Positions 8,713-16,054 of a stretch of DNA of 38,461 bases are shown here, piece after piece. The stretch comes from Xanthobacteraceae bacterium (GTDB lineage Bacteria; Pseudomonadota; Alphaproteobacteria; Rhizobiales; Xanthobacteraceae): the NCBI GenBank assembly GCA_030041005.1, contig JASHOR010000094.1:67064-105524 (forward strand). Direction: 5' to 3'. The first letter of the stretch is position 1, and each line of letters starts with the position of its first letter. Below the pieces are notes generated by a model. That model had not been told where the DNA came from. It searched no databases and saw only the letters and a program-made list of their open reading frames with translations. The translations under genes were made by a program, and so were the position numbers.

Positions 8713-8787
8713 CTAGTGTCCTTTGATTCCAACATTCGCACAAGGCCGTGCCGAAACGGGATGCGAATGTTCGAATCGGACCACTAG
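8713..8787 (-). repeat. CTAG-family palindrome, class C (C1, ACATT subtype)
   Basis: 75 bp, CTAGTG to CACTAG. Inner arms GATTCCAACATTCGCA / TGCGAATGTTCGAATC with one mismatch. Read on the minus strand it aligns with class A (ACATTCGC then CCCG in the loop, AAA bulge on the right arm), so it is marked reverse. The linker before it (8701-8712) is ATAAATAAGTTG. Its right CTAG contains the TAG stop codon (8784-8786, minus strand) of the GT9 gene. Confidence 0.85.
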
Positions 8788-9896
8788 CCCGGCAACGCGC
8801 GTGCCGTCGCCGCGGAGGCGCGCGGCACGGCATTTTCGCCGATCCGCAACGCTTGGTCGACCGCGCTGAGCACTTGCCGCGACGGCAATTCGTCAAGACA
8901 ACGGCTGTAGCTCCCGATATGGCGCTCGCAGCCCTCGAACGTGCACGGCAGGCAGGGCAACGGATTTTGCACCACCCAGACATTTCCCTGGTTCTGAATG
9001 CTTGCGCTTGGCAGCCATGGCCTCGTCAGGCCGCCGAGCGGCCACGGGCCCCACACTCGCGGGTCCATCGGACCGAACAGCGCAACAGTCGGGCAGCCCG
9101 TCGCGGCGGCCAGATGGCTCACCGCCGTATCGGGACCGATATAGACGCTTGCGGCGGACAACAGCGACACGGTCTGCGGCCAGGCCGCCGGATGCACAGC
9201 GACGACGCCCTGCCAGACATTTTCCAGATATCTGCGCTCGCTCTCGTCGGGACCGCCGATGGCAATGACCGCGAGACCCCGCTCGACAAGACCGGCGGCC
9301 AGCGCGCGCCATCCTTCGCGCGTCCACTGCTTATAGCGGAACATCGGCGCGGCGTGGATCACCGCATAGCGCCCGCTTGCGCCGACGCCGTGCGCCGGCG
9401 CAGCGGCCGGAGGAACGACCTCCGCGACGCGCGCAATGCCGAGCGCATCAGCGATCCGCAGCATCTGCTCGACGCGGTGGATGTCCGCCACCATCGACGT
9501 CGAACGGCGAAAGACCAGGCGCTTGAGCGCGCCGCCCACGCCCGATCCGCGCGGCGGTACAACGCCGGCATGCGCACGGCCAGCCAGCAGCGCGAAGATG
9601 CTTGGACGATCCCCGCTCTGCGTCGATATGGCGAGATCGTATCGCTTGCAAAGCCGCGCCATGAGGCCGACCGATTCAATGGCCGTCGGCCGCTCGGGCA
9701 TCGTGACGATGCGATCGATGTCCGGATTACCTTGGAGGATGCCGGCGGCGCTGGCAAAAACCAGCGTGTCGATCTTTGCCCCGGGCCAGGCGCGGCGCAG
9801 GCTGCGAATAAGCGGCGTTGTCAGCAGCACGTCGCCGAGCCGGCGCAGCACCACGACGAGCACGCGCGGCTCACGCGGCAGTTCGATCGGTTTCAT
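8784..9896 (-). CDS. GT9-family glycosyltransferase, probable LPS heptosyltransferase (370 aa)
   Basis: Transfers a heptose or similar sugar from a nucleotide donor to the LPS core at the cytoplasmic face of the inner membrane. The N-terminal Rossmann half starts VLVVVLRRLGDVLLTTPLI, the classic GT9 opening. The C-terminal half has YIGPDTAVSHLAAATGCPTV and ALFGPMDPRVWGPW, the nucleotide-sugar site of the ADP-heptose:LPS heptosyltransferases. I chose ATG at 9896; an upstream in-frame ATG (9971) adds 25 residues unlike the family. The stop codon TAG is the end of repeat C1. It lies between GT2 and DUF6165 genes in the heptose operon. Which heptose position it modifies cannot be told. Confidence 0.86.
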   Translation of the reverse strand: MKPIELPREPRVLVVVLRRLGDVLLTTPLIRSLRRAWPGAKIDTLVFASAAGILQGNPDIDRIVTMPERPTAIESVGLMARLCKRYDLAISTQSGDRPSIFALLAGRAHAGVVPPRGSGVGGALKRLVFRRSTSMVADIHRVEQMLRIADALGIARVAEVVPPAAAPAHGVGASGRYAVIHAAPMFRYKQWTREGWRALAAGLVERGLAVIAIGGPDESERRYLENVWQGVVAVHPAAWPQTVSLLSAASVYIGPDTAVSHLAAATGCPTVALFGPMDPRVWGPWPLGGLTRPWLPSASIQNQGNVWVVQNPLPCLPCTFEGCERHIGSYSRCLDELPSRQVLSAVDQALRIGENAVPRASAATARALPG

Positions 9897-10039
9897 GCCG
9901 CACCCGACTTCAGCCGATACCCCATCGAGTTTGCGCCCGGCGATGCCCTGCACAGAAAGCTCAGGCGGCATCCGTTCATGACCTACCGCAGCGCCGATCT
10001 GTCGCGCAAGACGTCATGCGCGCGGCGCGCTGTCGTCGG

Positions 10040-10112
10040 CCAGGGTCCGATTCCAACATTCGCTTCATGAGCTGGCGGCTTGGGCTAGCGAATGTCAAAT
10101 CCGCTCCACTAG
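10040..10112 (-). repeat. Chimeric CTAG-family palindrome (C-type left arm, A-type loop and right arm)
   Basis: The left part (10040-10063, CCAGGGTCC then GATTCCAACATTCGC) is class C. From 10064 on, the loop (TTCATGAGCTGGCGGCT) and right arm (GCGAATGTCAAATCC, GCTCCACTAG) are the reverse complement of class A. The arms pair only over ACATTCGC/GCGAATGT, so the inner stem is weakened. The right CTAG provides the TAG stop (10109-10111) of the GT2 gene. Confidence 0.75.
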
Positions 10113-10945
10113 ACGGCGTGGCCCAGCGTCGAAAGACCGCGTTCGGCCCGAATCCGAGAGCCGGCCAAGACTTCGTCGAGACAACGGCTGTTCTCCGCCA
10201 GACCCGATCGGTCGGCTTCGGGATGCCACAGATGCAGCACGCCCGTTGCGAAACGCCCGTCCTTGCGCCGCACGCCGGCATGAAACAGGCGCACGACGAG
10301 ATCGGAATCTTCGAGGCCCCAGCCGCTGTACCGTCCGTCAAATCCGTCGATAAGATCAAGGTCGCTGCGCGCCACCGCCAGATTGCAGGTCTTCGCGCCT
10401 TCCCAAGCGCGGGAGTGAAGTCGGCGCAGCGGTCCGAGCGGCAGACGGATCGCCGGCAGGCAACGATTGATGCCGCCGCGCAAGCGCTCGTGCGCAAGCC
10501 GGGCAAAATCCCAGGTTTCCGCCGGCAGCCCCCCGGCGAGAACCGTCTCAGTCAGTTTTTGCGACAGCAGGATGCGGTTGCCGGCCACCAGCCAGCCGGG
10601 CTCGGCCAGCCACCGGTGGACGGAGATGAAATCGGCGCGAGCCAGGCAATCGCCGTCGAGGAAGATGCAGTAGCGTCCGGCACTCTGCAGGATTCCGCGA
10701 TTGCGAATCTCGCCGCCGCGGAAATCGTCATGCTCGTGCCAGACATGCCTGATGGGCACCGGCAGCCGCGGCCGCCAGCTCTCGATCAGGCGCGCGGTCT
10801 GCGGGCCCGACCCATCGTCGGCGACGATGATTTCGAAGGTGTTGTCCGTTTGATGCGCGAGCGCGCGCAGCGATGCATCGAGCGCATCCGGACGATTGTA
10901 GGTCGTCACGATGACGGAAATCAGATCGTCGCCCACTGCCGTCAT
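10109..10945 (-). CDS. GT2-family glycosyltransferase (278 aa)
   Basis: A GT-A fold inverting transferase. The start ISVIVTTYNRPDALDASLRA, the VADDGSG nucleotide site and the metal-binding D-x-D (IFLDGDCLARADF, Asp97 and Asp99) are typical of GT2. The C-terminal GWGLEDSDLVVRLFHAG matches the galactosyltransferase-like acceptor domain found in LPS and capsule enzymes. It probably adds a hexose to the LPS core in the cytoplasm. ATG at 10945 is chosen; a GTG at 10978 lies 2 bp from repeat B2 and would add 11 residues. The TAG stop is the end of the chimeric palindrome. Same strand as hldE upstream and GT9 downstream. Confidence 0.85.
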   Translation of the reverse strand: MTAVGDDLISVIVTTYNRPDALDASLRALAHQTDNTFEIIVADDGSGPQTARLIESWRPRLPVPIRHVWHEHDDFRGGEIRNRGILQSAGRYCIFLDGDCLARADFISVHRWLAEPGWLVAGNRILLSQKLTETVLAGGLPAETWDFARLAHERLRGGINRCLPAIRLPLGPLRRLHSRAWEGAKTCNLAVARSDLDLIDGFDGRYSGWGLEDSDLVVRLFHAGVRRKDGRFATGVLHLWHPEADRSGLAENSRCLDEVLAGSRIRAERGLSTLGHAV

Positions 10946-10980
10946 CCGTAAGGCAAAACCGTCCGCATCGGCCGTCACTC

Positions 10981-11058
10981 CTAGTGTGGCGGTTCAGAAA
11001 TCCGCATCATTCCTGCCGCGACCTCGTCATGCGGAGTTCTGAACCAAAGCCACACTAG
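10981..11058 (+). repeat. CTAG-family palindrome, class B (B2)
   Basis: 78 bp, CTAG to CTAG, same arms and same 21-nt loop as B1, with two substitutions in the inner arms (AAATCCGCAT against ATGCGGAGTT) that reduce pairing. It is followed by the 12-bp linker AGCAATAAGTTG (11059-11070) and element C2. Together they fill the space between hldE and the GT2 gene. Confidence 0.87.
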
Positions 11059-11070
11059 AGCAATAAGTTG

Positions 11071-11145
11071 CCAGTGTCCTTCGATTCCGAAGTTCGCAAA
11101 CGAGGGTGCCGCATAATGATGCGAACTTCGGAATCGGGACACTAG
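11071..11145 (-). repeat. CTAG-family palindrome, class C (C2, AAGTT subtype)
   Basis: 75 bp, CCAGTG to CACTAG. Inner arms CGATTCCGAAGTTCGCA / TGCGAACTTCGGAATCG pair perfectly over 17 bp. Its reverse complement aligns with class B through GCATCATT and CCTCGT in the loop. The terminal CTAG (11142-11145) holds the TAG stop codon of hldE. Confidence 0.87.
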
Positions 11146-12623
11146 GTCGCCGCCTTGGCAGGTTGCGCGCGATTGACGATAGCCGTCGTACTGTGGCCCG
11201 GCACCAGTTCGACGAGAATGACCTGGCCGCCGGCAGCCTCGACAAGTGTGCGACCGACGACCTCCTCGCGCTTGTAGTCGGCGCCTTTGACCAGCACATT
11301 GGGACGCACCAGTTCGATCAGTTCAAGCGGGGTGTCCTGATCAAAGACCACGACCAGGTCCACGGCCTCCAGCGCGGCAAGCACCTCGGCGCGGCTCTCC
11401 GCCGGATTGATCGGCCTGCCGTCGCCCTTCAGGCGGCGCGTCGAGGCATCGCTGTTGAGGCCCACGACCAGCACATCGCAGGCGGCGCGGGCCTGGACGA
11501 GCAATCGAATGTGGCCGCGATGAAGAAGGTCAAAGCAGCCGTTGGTGAAGCCGATGCGCCGGCCCTGTCGCCGCCATTGCGCAAGGCGCTCGTGGAGCAC
11601 CGACCAGTCGAATACGATCTTGTCCTCGGGCGCGAGCGATGCTGCCGGCAGGATGCGATGGCGCAATTCGGTAAGCGAGACGGTTGCGGTGCCGCGCTTG
11701 CCGACCACCACGGCGGCGGCGGCGTTGGCGGCGCGCATGGCCGGCTCGAACGGCGTTTTCGTTGCCAGCAGCACCGCCATGACCGCAGCGACCGTGTCGC
11801 CGGCGCCGGAGACATCGCGGATCTTCACCGGGTAGGCGGGGATGTGGACCGGCTCCCGACCTTGGACGTGCAACGTCATCCCCTGCTCGCTGCGGGTGAC
11901 CAGCACGGCGTCGCAGTCGATGGCGCCGGCAAGCTCCGCCGCGGCGGCCGCGATTTCCTGTTCGCTTGCGATCGGCCGATGCACCGCAGCGGTCAGCTCG
12001 CGGAGGTTGGGCGTGATCAGCGTCGCGCCGCGATAGACGCGATAATCGTGGTTCTTCGGGTCGACCACGACGGGTTTGCCCAGCCGACGCGCCTCGTCGA
12101 TCACGGCGCGGATGACGCGAGGCGTCAGCACACCCTTGGCGTAGTCCGACAGCACGACCGCGCCGACCTGCGGCAGCGCCGCCGCCGCGAAAGCGATCAA
12201 CGCGGTTTCACTTTGCGCGCTGACCGGCTCCGCCGCCTCCCAGTCGGCCCGCATGAGGTGCGTCGAGTGGTGCTCCGAAACGAAGCGCACTTTGCGCGTG
12301 GTCTGTCGGGCCCGATCGACCACGAGATCGGGAACGATGCCGCCGTTAAGCCTGCCAAACGCGTCGCTGAGCACGCGGCCTGCGTCATCATTGCCGATGA
12401 GCGCGACGAAGACGCAGCGGGCGCCGAGCGCGGCGATGTTGCGCGCGACGTTGCCGGCGCCGCCGATTCCGATTTCGCTGCGGCTCACCGCCAGAACGGG
12501 CGTCGGCGCTTCGGGCGAGATGCGCGTGACCTCGCCATAGACGAAATCGTCGAGCATGAGATCGCCGACGCAGAGGATGGTCTGCTGGGCGATGCGCTTG
12601 AGGGCATTCTCCAGGTCAAACAT
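11142..12623 (-). CDS. hldE: Bifunctional heptose-7-phosphate kinase / heptose-1-phosphate adenylyltransferase (493 aa)
   Basis: Makes ADP-D-glycero-beta-D-manno-heptose for the LPS core. The N-terminal PfkB/ribokinase domain (~1-325) has [35 protein letters not shown] and the [12 protein letters not shown] anion hole with the catalytic Asp. The C-terminal nucleotidyltransferase (~345-490) has [14 protein letters not shown] with the H-x-G-H motif and ends near the usual length. I chose ATG at 12623 ([14 protein letters not shown]); extending to 12674 would translate into repeat A2. The stop TAG is the end of C2. It follows hldD on the same strand; the pair forms the ADP-heptose pathway, but gmhA and gmhB are not in the window. 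Confidence 0.94.
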   Translation of the reverse strand: MFDLENALKRIAQQTILCVGDLMLDDFVYGEVTRISPEAPTPVLAVSRSEIGIGGAGNVARNIAALGARCVFVALIGNDDAGRVLSDAFGRLNGGIVPDLVVDRARQTTRKVRFVSEHHSTHLMRADWEAAEPVSAQSETALIAFAAAALPQVGAVVLSDYAKGVLTPRVIRAVIDEARRLGKPVVVDPKNHDYRVYRGATLITPNLRELTAAVHRPIASEQEIAAAAAELAGAIDCDAVLVTRSEQGMTLHVQGREPVHIPAYPVKIRDVSGAGDTVAAVMAVLLATKTPFEPAMRAANAAAAVVVGKRGTATVSLTELRHRILPAASLAPEDKIVFDWSVLHERLAQWRRQGRRIGFTNGCFDLLHRGHIRLLVQARAACDVLVVGLNSDASTRRLKGDGRPINPAESRAEVLAALEAVDLVVVFDQDTPLELIELVRPNVLVKGADYKREEVVGRTLVEAAGGQVILVELVPGHSTTAIVNRAQPAKAAT

Positions 12624-12653
12624 CGGTGTTGGCCGCCGGCCCCGATCCTGCGA

Positions 12654-12732
12654 GTAGTTGAGCGGATTTGACATTCGCTACCCCCAAGCCACTCGCTCGT
12701 GAAGCGAATGTCAAATCCAAAAGCTCCACGAG
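12654..12732 (+). repeat. CTAG-family palindrome, class A (A2)
   Basis: 79 bp. Left end GTAGTTGAGC is a degraded CTAGTGGAGC; right end is GCTCCACGAG. Inner arms GGATTTGACATTCGCT / AGCGAATGTCAAATCC are unchanged from A1, while the loop differs (ACCCCCAAGCCACTCGCTCG). It lies 30 bp upstream of the hldE start, so it would be in the transcript before hldE. A 12-bp linker (12733-12744, CACTTATAGTTG) leads to C3. Confidence 0.82.
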
Positions 12733-12744
12733 CACTTATAGTTG

Positions 12745-12821
12745 CCAGTGGTCCTTTGATTCCAGCATTCGCATGAGGGCGTGCCGAAAATGGGGTGCGA
12801 ATGTTGGAATCGGGACACTGG
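12745..12821 (-). repeat. CTAG-family palindrome, class C (C3, ACATT subtype)
   Basis: 77 bp, CCAGTG to CACTGG. Inner arms GATTCCAGCATTCGCA / TGCGAATGTTGGAATC pair with one G-T. Both ends have CCAG/CTGG in place of CTAG. It ends one base from the TGA stop of hldD (12823-12825), so here the element abuts but does not supply the stop codon. Confidence 0.84.
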
Positions 12822-12822
12822 C

Positions 12823-13803
12823 TCATCGATAGCGATCGCTGCCGTTGAGATGGCAGCTTACGTAACGCCCAACCGCTTCTTCGAGCGACATGAAATCGGC
12901 ATTATAGCCGGCCCGACGGAGATTTTCGGTCTCCGCGCGGGTGAAATACTGGTAGCTGCCGCGAATCGATTCCGGCATGTCGATGTATTCGATCGCGGGC
13001 TCGCGGCCGAGCGCGGCGAACATCGCGGCGATCAGATCGCGAAAGGCGCGCGCCGTCCCGGTGCCGACATTGAAAATGCCGGAAACCGACGGCGTGTCGA
13101 GGCACCAGTTCACGATGGCGACCGCGTCATCGACATAGATGAAATCGCGCTTCTGCTCGCCGTCGGCGACGCCTGCACGGTACGATTTGAACAGCCGGAT
13201 CGGGCGGCCGACCTTCGCTTCGTCGAAGCGCTTGGCGACCAGGCTCATCATCTCGCCCTTGTGATATTCGTTGGGGCCGAAGACGTTGAAGAACTTCAAC
13301 CCGACCCATTGCGGCGGCAATTGCTCCTTGCGCGCGGCGCGCGCGACGACCGCAAGATCGAACAGATGCTTGCTCCACCCATAGAGGTTCAGCGGCTTGA
13401 GGCGCTTGAGCGCAGCGAGCGAGACCTCGTCGGAAAAGCCCGCGCTGCCGTCGCCATAGGTCGCCGCGGACGAGGCATAGATGAAGGGCGTGCGCGTTAA
13501 CGCGCACCAGTCGAGCAGACGGAGCGGGAGCCGGAAGTTGGTTTCAATCAGAGCATCGCCATCGGTCGCCGTCGTTGACGAAATGGCGCCGAGATGCACC
13601 ACGGCATCGAGCTTGCGGCCGTCGAGCCATCGCTGCAGGTCGGCGGGCGGGACGAAATCGGCCAATTGCCGGCTGCCGAGGTTACGCCATTTTCCATCGT
13701 TGCCGAGGCAGTCGCTGACGACAATATCGCAGCGTCCTGCTTCATTGAGACTGGCAACGACATTCGAGCCGATAAAGCCGGCTCCGCCGGTGATCATTAA
13801 CAT
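12823..13803 (-). CDS. hldD: ADP-L-glycero-D-manno-heptose 6-epimerase (326 aa)
   Basis: Epimerises ADP-D-glycero-D-manno-heptose at C6, the last step before transfer to the LPS core. A short-chain dehydrogenase fold: NADP-binding TGGAGFIGSNVVASLN at the N-terminus, HLGAISSTTATDG near residue 70, SSAATYG near 111 and the catalytic Tyr141/Lys145 in NLYGWSKHLFDL. The motifs KFFNVFGPNEYHKG and RDFIYVDDAV are typical of HldD. It is the first gene of the minus-strand LPS run and divergent from the WaaE-like gene. ATG at 13803 or 13797 could serve as start; neither has a strong ribosome binding site. Confidence 0.95.
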   Translation of the reverse strand: MLMITGGAGFIGSNVVASLNEAGRCDIVVSDCLGNDGKWRNLGSRQLADFVPPADLQRWLDGRKLDAVVHLGAISSTTATDGDALIETNFRLPLRLLDWCALTRTPFIYASSAATYGDGSAGFSDEVSLAALKRLKPLNLYGWSKHLFDLAVVARAARKEQLPPQWVGLKFFNVFGPNEYHKGEMMSLVAKRFDEAKVGRPIRLFKSYRAGVADGEQKRDFIYVDDAVAIVNWCLDTPSVSGIFNVGTGTARAFRDLIAAMFAALGREPAIEYIDMPESIRGSYQYFTRAETENLRRAGYNADFMSLEEAVGRYVSCHLNGSDRYR

Positions 13804-14106
13804 CGACAGCCGTAGGACCGCTGGTTTTGGGATCGTGCTGTTGCCGACCGCCCCGCTCCTTTGCCTTAGACTGCGGCAGCGGGCAACATTTTCGTCCTCT
13901 GTGAGCCACTCGGCCGTGCGGAGCCACGATGCATTGAAATGAACATAGATTCATAAAATTGACGAGCTTTGATTATTCGAGCCGGCCACAATCCGCCGCC
14001 AATGTGTTACAGGATATCCGAGAGGCTAATAATGCCGCCCTTGCCGAACGAGGTCGTCGCCCGTCTCGGTCGCAAGCCCTAATCGCGCGCCTTCGAGTCC
14101 GCATCC
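13804..14106. other. Divergent intergenic region between hldD and the WaaE-like gene
   Basis: 303 bp without a credible gene. A clearly AT-rich patch (about 13930-13980) stands out from the GC-rich surroundings and probably holds promoter elements for one or both LPS operons. I could not fix a -35/-10 pair. None of the CTAG-family palindromes occurs here, in contrast to the spaces inside the operons. Confidence 0.5.
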
Positions 14107-14898
14107 ATGGACAAGCTTTCAGCCTACATCATCGCTTTCAACCAGGCCGAGAAGATTCAGGCGGCGATTGAGAGCGTGCTATGGGCCGACGAGGTGGTGG
14201 TCGTCGACTCCCACAGCACCGACGGAACCGCCGAGATCGCGACGGGTCTCGGCGCGCGGGTCGTGCAGGTTCCCTTCAACGGCTTCGGCGAACTGCGCAA
14301 TCGCGCCATCGCGGCCTGTCAATACGGCTGGATTTTCAGCCTGGACTCCGACGAGCGTTGCACCGCGGCCGTGCGCGACGAGATTCTCGGCATCCTCGCC
14401 GGCGAGCCGGCGCACGAGGTCTACCGCGTTCCCCGCCGCAACTACATGATGGGGCGCTGGATTCGCGGTTCCGGCTGGCACCCGAATTTCCGCCAGCCGC
14501 AGTTGTTCCGCAAAGGCGCGATGCGTTACACGCTCGAGCCGGTCCACGAGGGCTACGAGGTTCTGAGCGACAAACCCGTCGGCACGCTGCGGAACGCGAT
14601 CTGGCAGATTCCCTTCCGCAACCTCGAAGAACTCATTGTTAAAATGAACCGATATTCATCTCTCGGCACCAAGAGGCTGGCGCATCGGCGGACATCGATG
14701 GCGGCAGCGCTTGGGCACGGCGTCTGGTCCTTCGTCAAACACTACGTGTTCAAGCTCGGATTCATCGATGGCTGGGCTGGATTCGTCATTGCCTTTGGCA
14801 ATTTTGAAGGCACTTTTTACCGGTACGCAAAACACTTTGAACAGGAGCAGAACTGGCGCCCGCCCACCGCCGAGCCACTGCGCCGCGAACGAGCCTGA
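14107..14898 (+). CDS. GT2-family LPS core glycosyltransferase, WaaE/KdtX-like (263 aa)
   Basis: A cytoplasmic sugar transferase acting on the LPS core. KLSAYIIAFNQAEKIQAAIE, VVDSHSTDGTAEIA and SLDSDERC (D-x-D, Asp80 and Asp82) form the GT2 nucleotide-sugar site. The following RNYMMGRWIRGSGWHPNFR and LEPVHEGYEV are the pattern of the WaaE/KdtX group, which attach glucose to the inner core heptose in enterobacteria. The C-terminal hydrophobic stretch around YVFKLGFIDGWAGFVIAFGN suggests membrane association. It leads the plus-strand LPS block; waaF-like starts 7 bp after its stop, so the two are very likely co-translated. Confidence 0.86.
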   Translation: MDKLSAYIIAFNQAEKIQAAIESVLWADEVVVVDSHSTDGTAEIATGLGARVVQVPFNGFGELRNRAIAACQYGWIFSLDSDERCTAAVRDEILGILAGEPAHEVYRVPRRNYMMGRWIRGSGWHPNFRQPQLFRKGAMRYTLEPVHEGYEVLSDKPVGTLRNAIWQIPFRNLEELIVKMNRYSSLGTKRLAHRRTSMAAALGHGVWSFVKHYVFKLGFIDGWAGFVIAFGNFEGTFYRYAKHFEQEQNWRPPTAEPLRRERA

Positions 14899-14905
14899 CT
14901 ATAAA

Positions 14906-15997
14906 ATGAATAATAATTCACTCCAATACGCTGCGGACGCGACCCAGAGGGCGGGAGGGTCCCCGATCCTGATCGTACCCTACATGTGGATCGGCGATTT
15001 CGTCCGCGGGCATTCGGTCGTGAAGCTTTTGCGCAGGCGTTTTCCCGACCGGCCGATCGATCTGCTTGCCACGGCGCTCTGTGCCCCGCTTGTCGATTAC
15101 ATGCCCGGCGTGCGCCGGGCCGTTGTCGCCGAGCTTCCGCGCCGGCGACTTGCCTTGGGGGCACATCGGATGCTCGCCCAGCGGCTCAAGCGGGAGAGAT
15201 ACGGAACCGCGCTCGTCTTTCCGAAAAAGTGGAAAGCGGCCCTCGCGCCGTTCCTGGCCGGCATCCCGGAGCGAACCGGATTGCTCGGAGAAGCGCGATT
15301 TATCGTTCTCAACGATGTGCGTTCCGGCGCCGGAAAATTGCCGCGGATGATCGACGAATGCGCCGCTTTGGCGCTTCCGCGCGGCGCCCCGCTCCCGCCG
15401 GAGTGGCCCGCTCCCGAACTGCGGGTCCCGACGCCGGAAGCCGCGGACTGGCGGAACAGGCGCGGGTTGACCAGGCAGGACCGCCCGATCGTCGCCCTCG
15501 CCCCCGGCGCCGTCGGGCCAGCCAAGCGTTGGCCGGCCGCAGCCTATGCCGCGCTCGTCGGCCGGCTTCTTGCCGAAGGGTTCGCGGTCTGGGTCCTCGG
15601 CGGGCCTGACGAAAAATCCCTGGCGCAGCAAATCGTCGGTCATACCGAAGCGCGCGATCTGACCTCTACGGACCTGCGCGAGGCCATCCTGGCATTGGCG
15701 TGCGCCTCGGTCGCGGTTTCCAACGATTCCGGTCTTCTGCACGTCGCCGCCGCACTGGGCACCCCGACGATCGGAATCTTCGGCCCCACCAGCCCGTGGC
15801 ACTGGGCGCCGCTCAATCCGCTGGTTGCGGCGATCCAGGCGAAGATCGACCTGCCCTGCCGGCCCTGCCATAAGCCGGTCTGCCGTCTCGGCCACCATCG
15901 ATGCATGGGCGAAATCGGTCCGGACGAGGTGTTTTCGAGGATCCCCCATGCGATCCCGCCGGCCGCAGCGCCCGCCTCAACTGCGCAAGCCGGATAA
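14906..15997 (+). CDS. waaF: GT9-family heptosyltransferase, WaaF-like (363 aa)
   Basis: Adds a heptose from ADP-heptose to the LPS inner core. The start ILIVPYMWIGDFVRGHSVVK is the WaaF variant of the GT9 opening. VALAPGAVGPAKRWPAAAYA and SNDSGLLHVAAALGTPTIGIFGP (written here in family order around residue 270) form the nucleotide-sugar site; GPTSPWHWAPLNP is characteristic of heptosyltransferase II. Four Cys in a short stretch (LPCRPCHKPVCRLGHHRCMG) near the C-terminus also fit this family. ATG at 14906 gives the normal N-terminus. Together with the GT9 gene at 8784 the region holds two heptosyltransferases. Confidence 0.88.
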   Translation: MNNNSLQYAADATQRAGGSPILIVPYMWIGDFVRGHSVVKLLRRRFPDRPIDLLATALCAPLVDYMPGVRRAVVAELPRRRLALGAHRMLAQRLKRERYGTALVFPKKWKAALAPFLAGIPERTGLLGEARFIVLNDVRSGAGKLPRMIDECAALALPRGAPLPPEWPAPELRVPTPEAADWRNRRGLTRQDRPIVALAPGAVGPAKRWPAAAYAALVGRLLAEGFAVWVLGGPDEKSLAQQIVGHTEARDLTSTDLREAILALACASVAVSNDSGLLHVAAALGTPTIGIFGPTSPWHWAPLNPLVAAIQAKIDLPCRPCHKPVCRLGHHRCMGEIGPDEVFSRIPHAIPPAAAPASTAQAG

Positions 15998-16054
15998 CGC
16001 GGTATTCATGGAATCGGTGTAGGGCCGACAGGGCAGCAAGGCAGGTTCGCCGAC

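Noticed and set aside
8549-8787. CRISPR-like succession of repeats
   Set aside because: The three units differ in sequence, each is itself a palindrome, and there are no equal-length unique spacers or cas genes.
8748-10070. 440-codon plus-strand frame across the GT9 gene
   Set aside because: Antisense to a clear glycosyltransferase; composition is Arg/Gln-rich shadow sequence, and it runs through repeat C1.
14032-14082. 16-codon frame (MPPLPNEVVARLGRKP) with GAGAGG upstream, in the leader of the WaaE-like gene
   Set aside because: Could be a leader peptide, but it is very short and no attenuator hairpin or codon signal supports it.
13959-14171. 70-codon frame before and into the WaaE-like gene
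   Set aside because: It overlaps the glycosyltransferase start out of frame and turns into Arg-rich shadow sequence.
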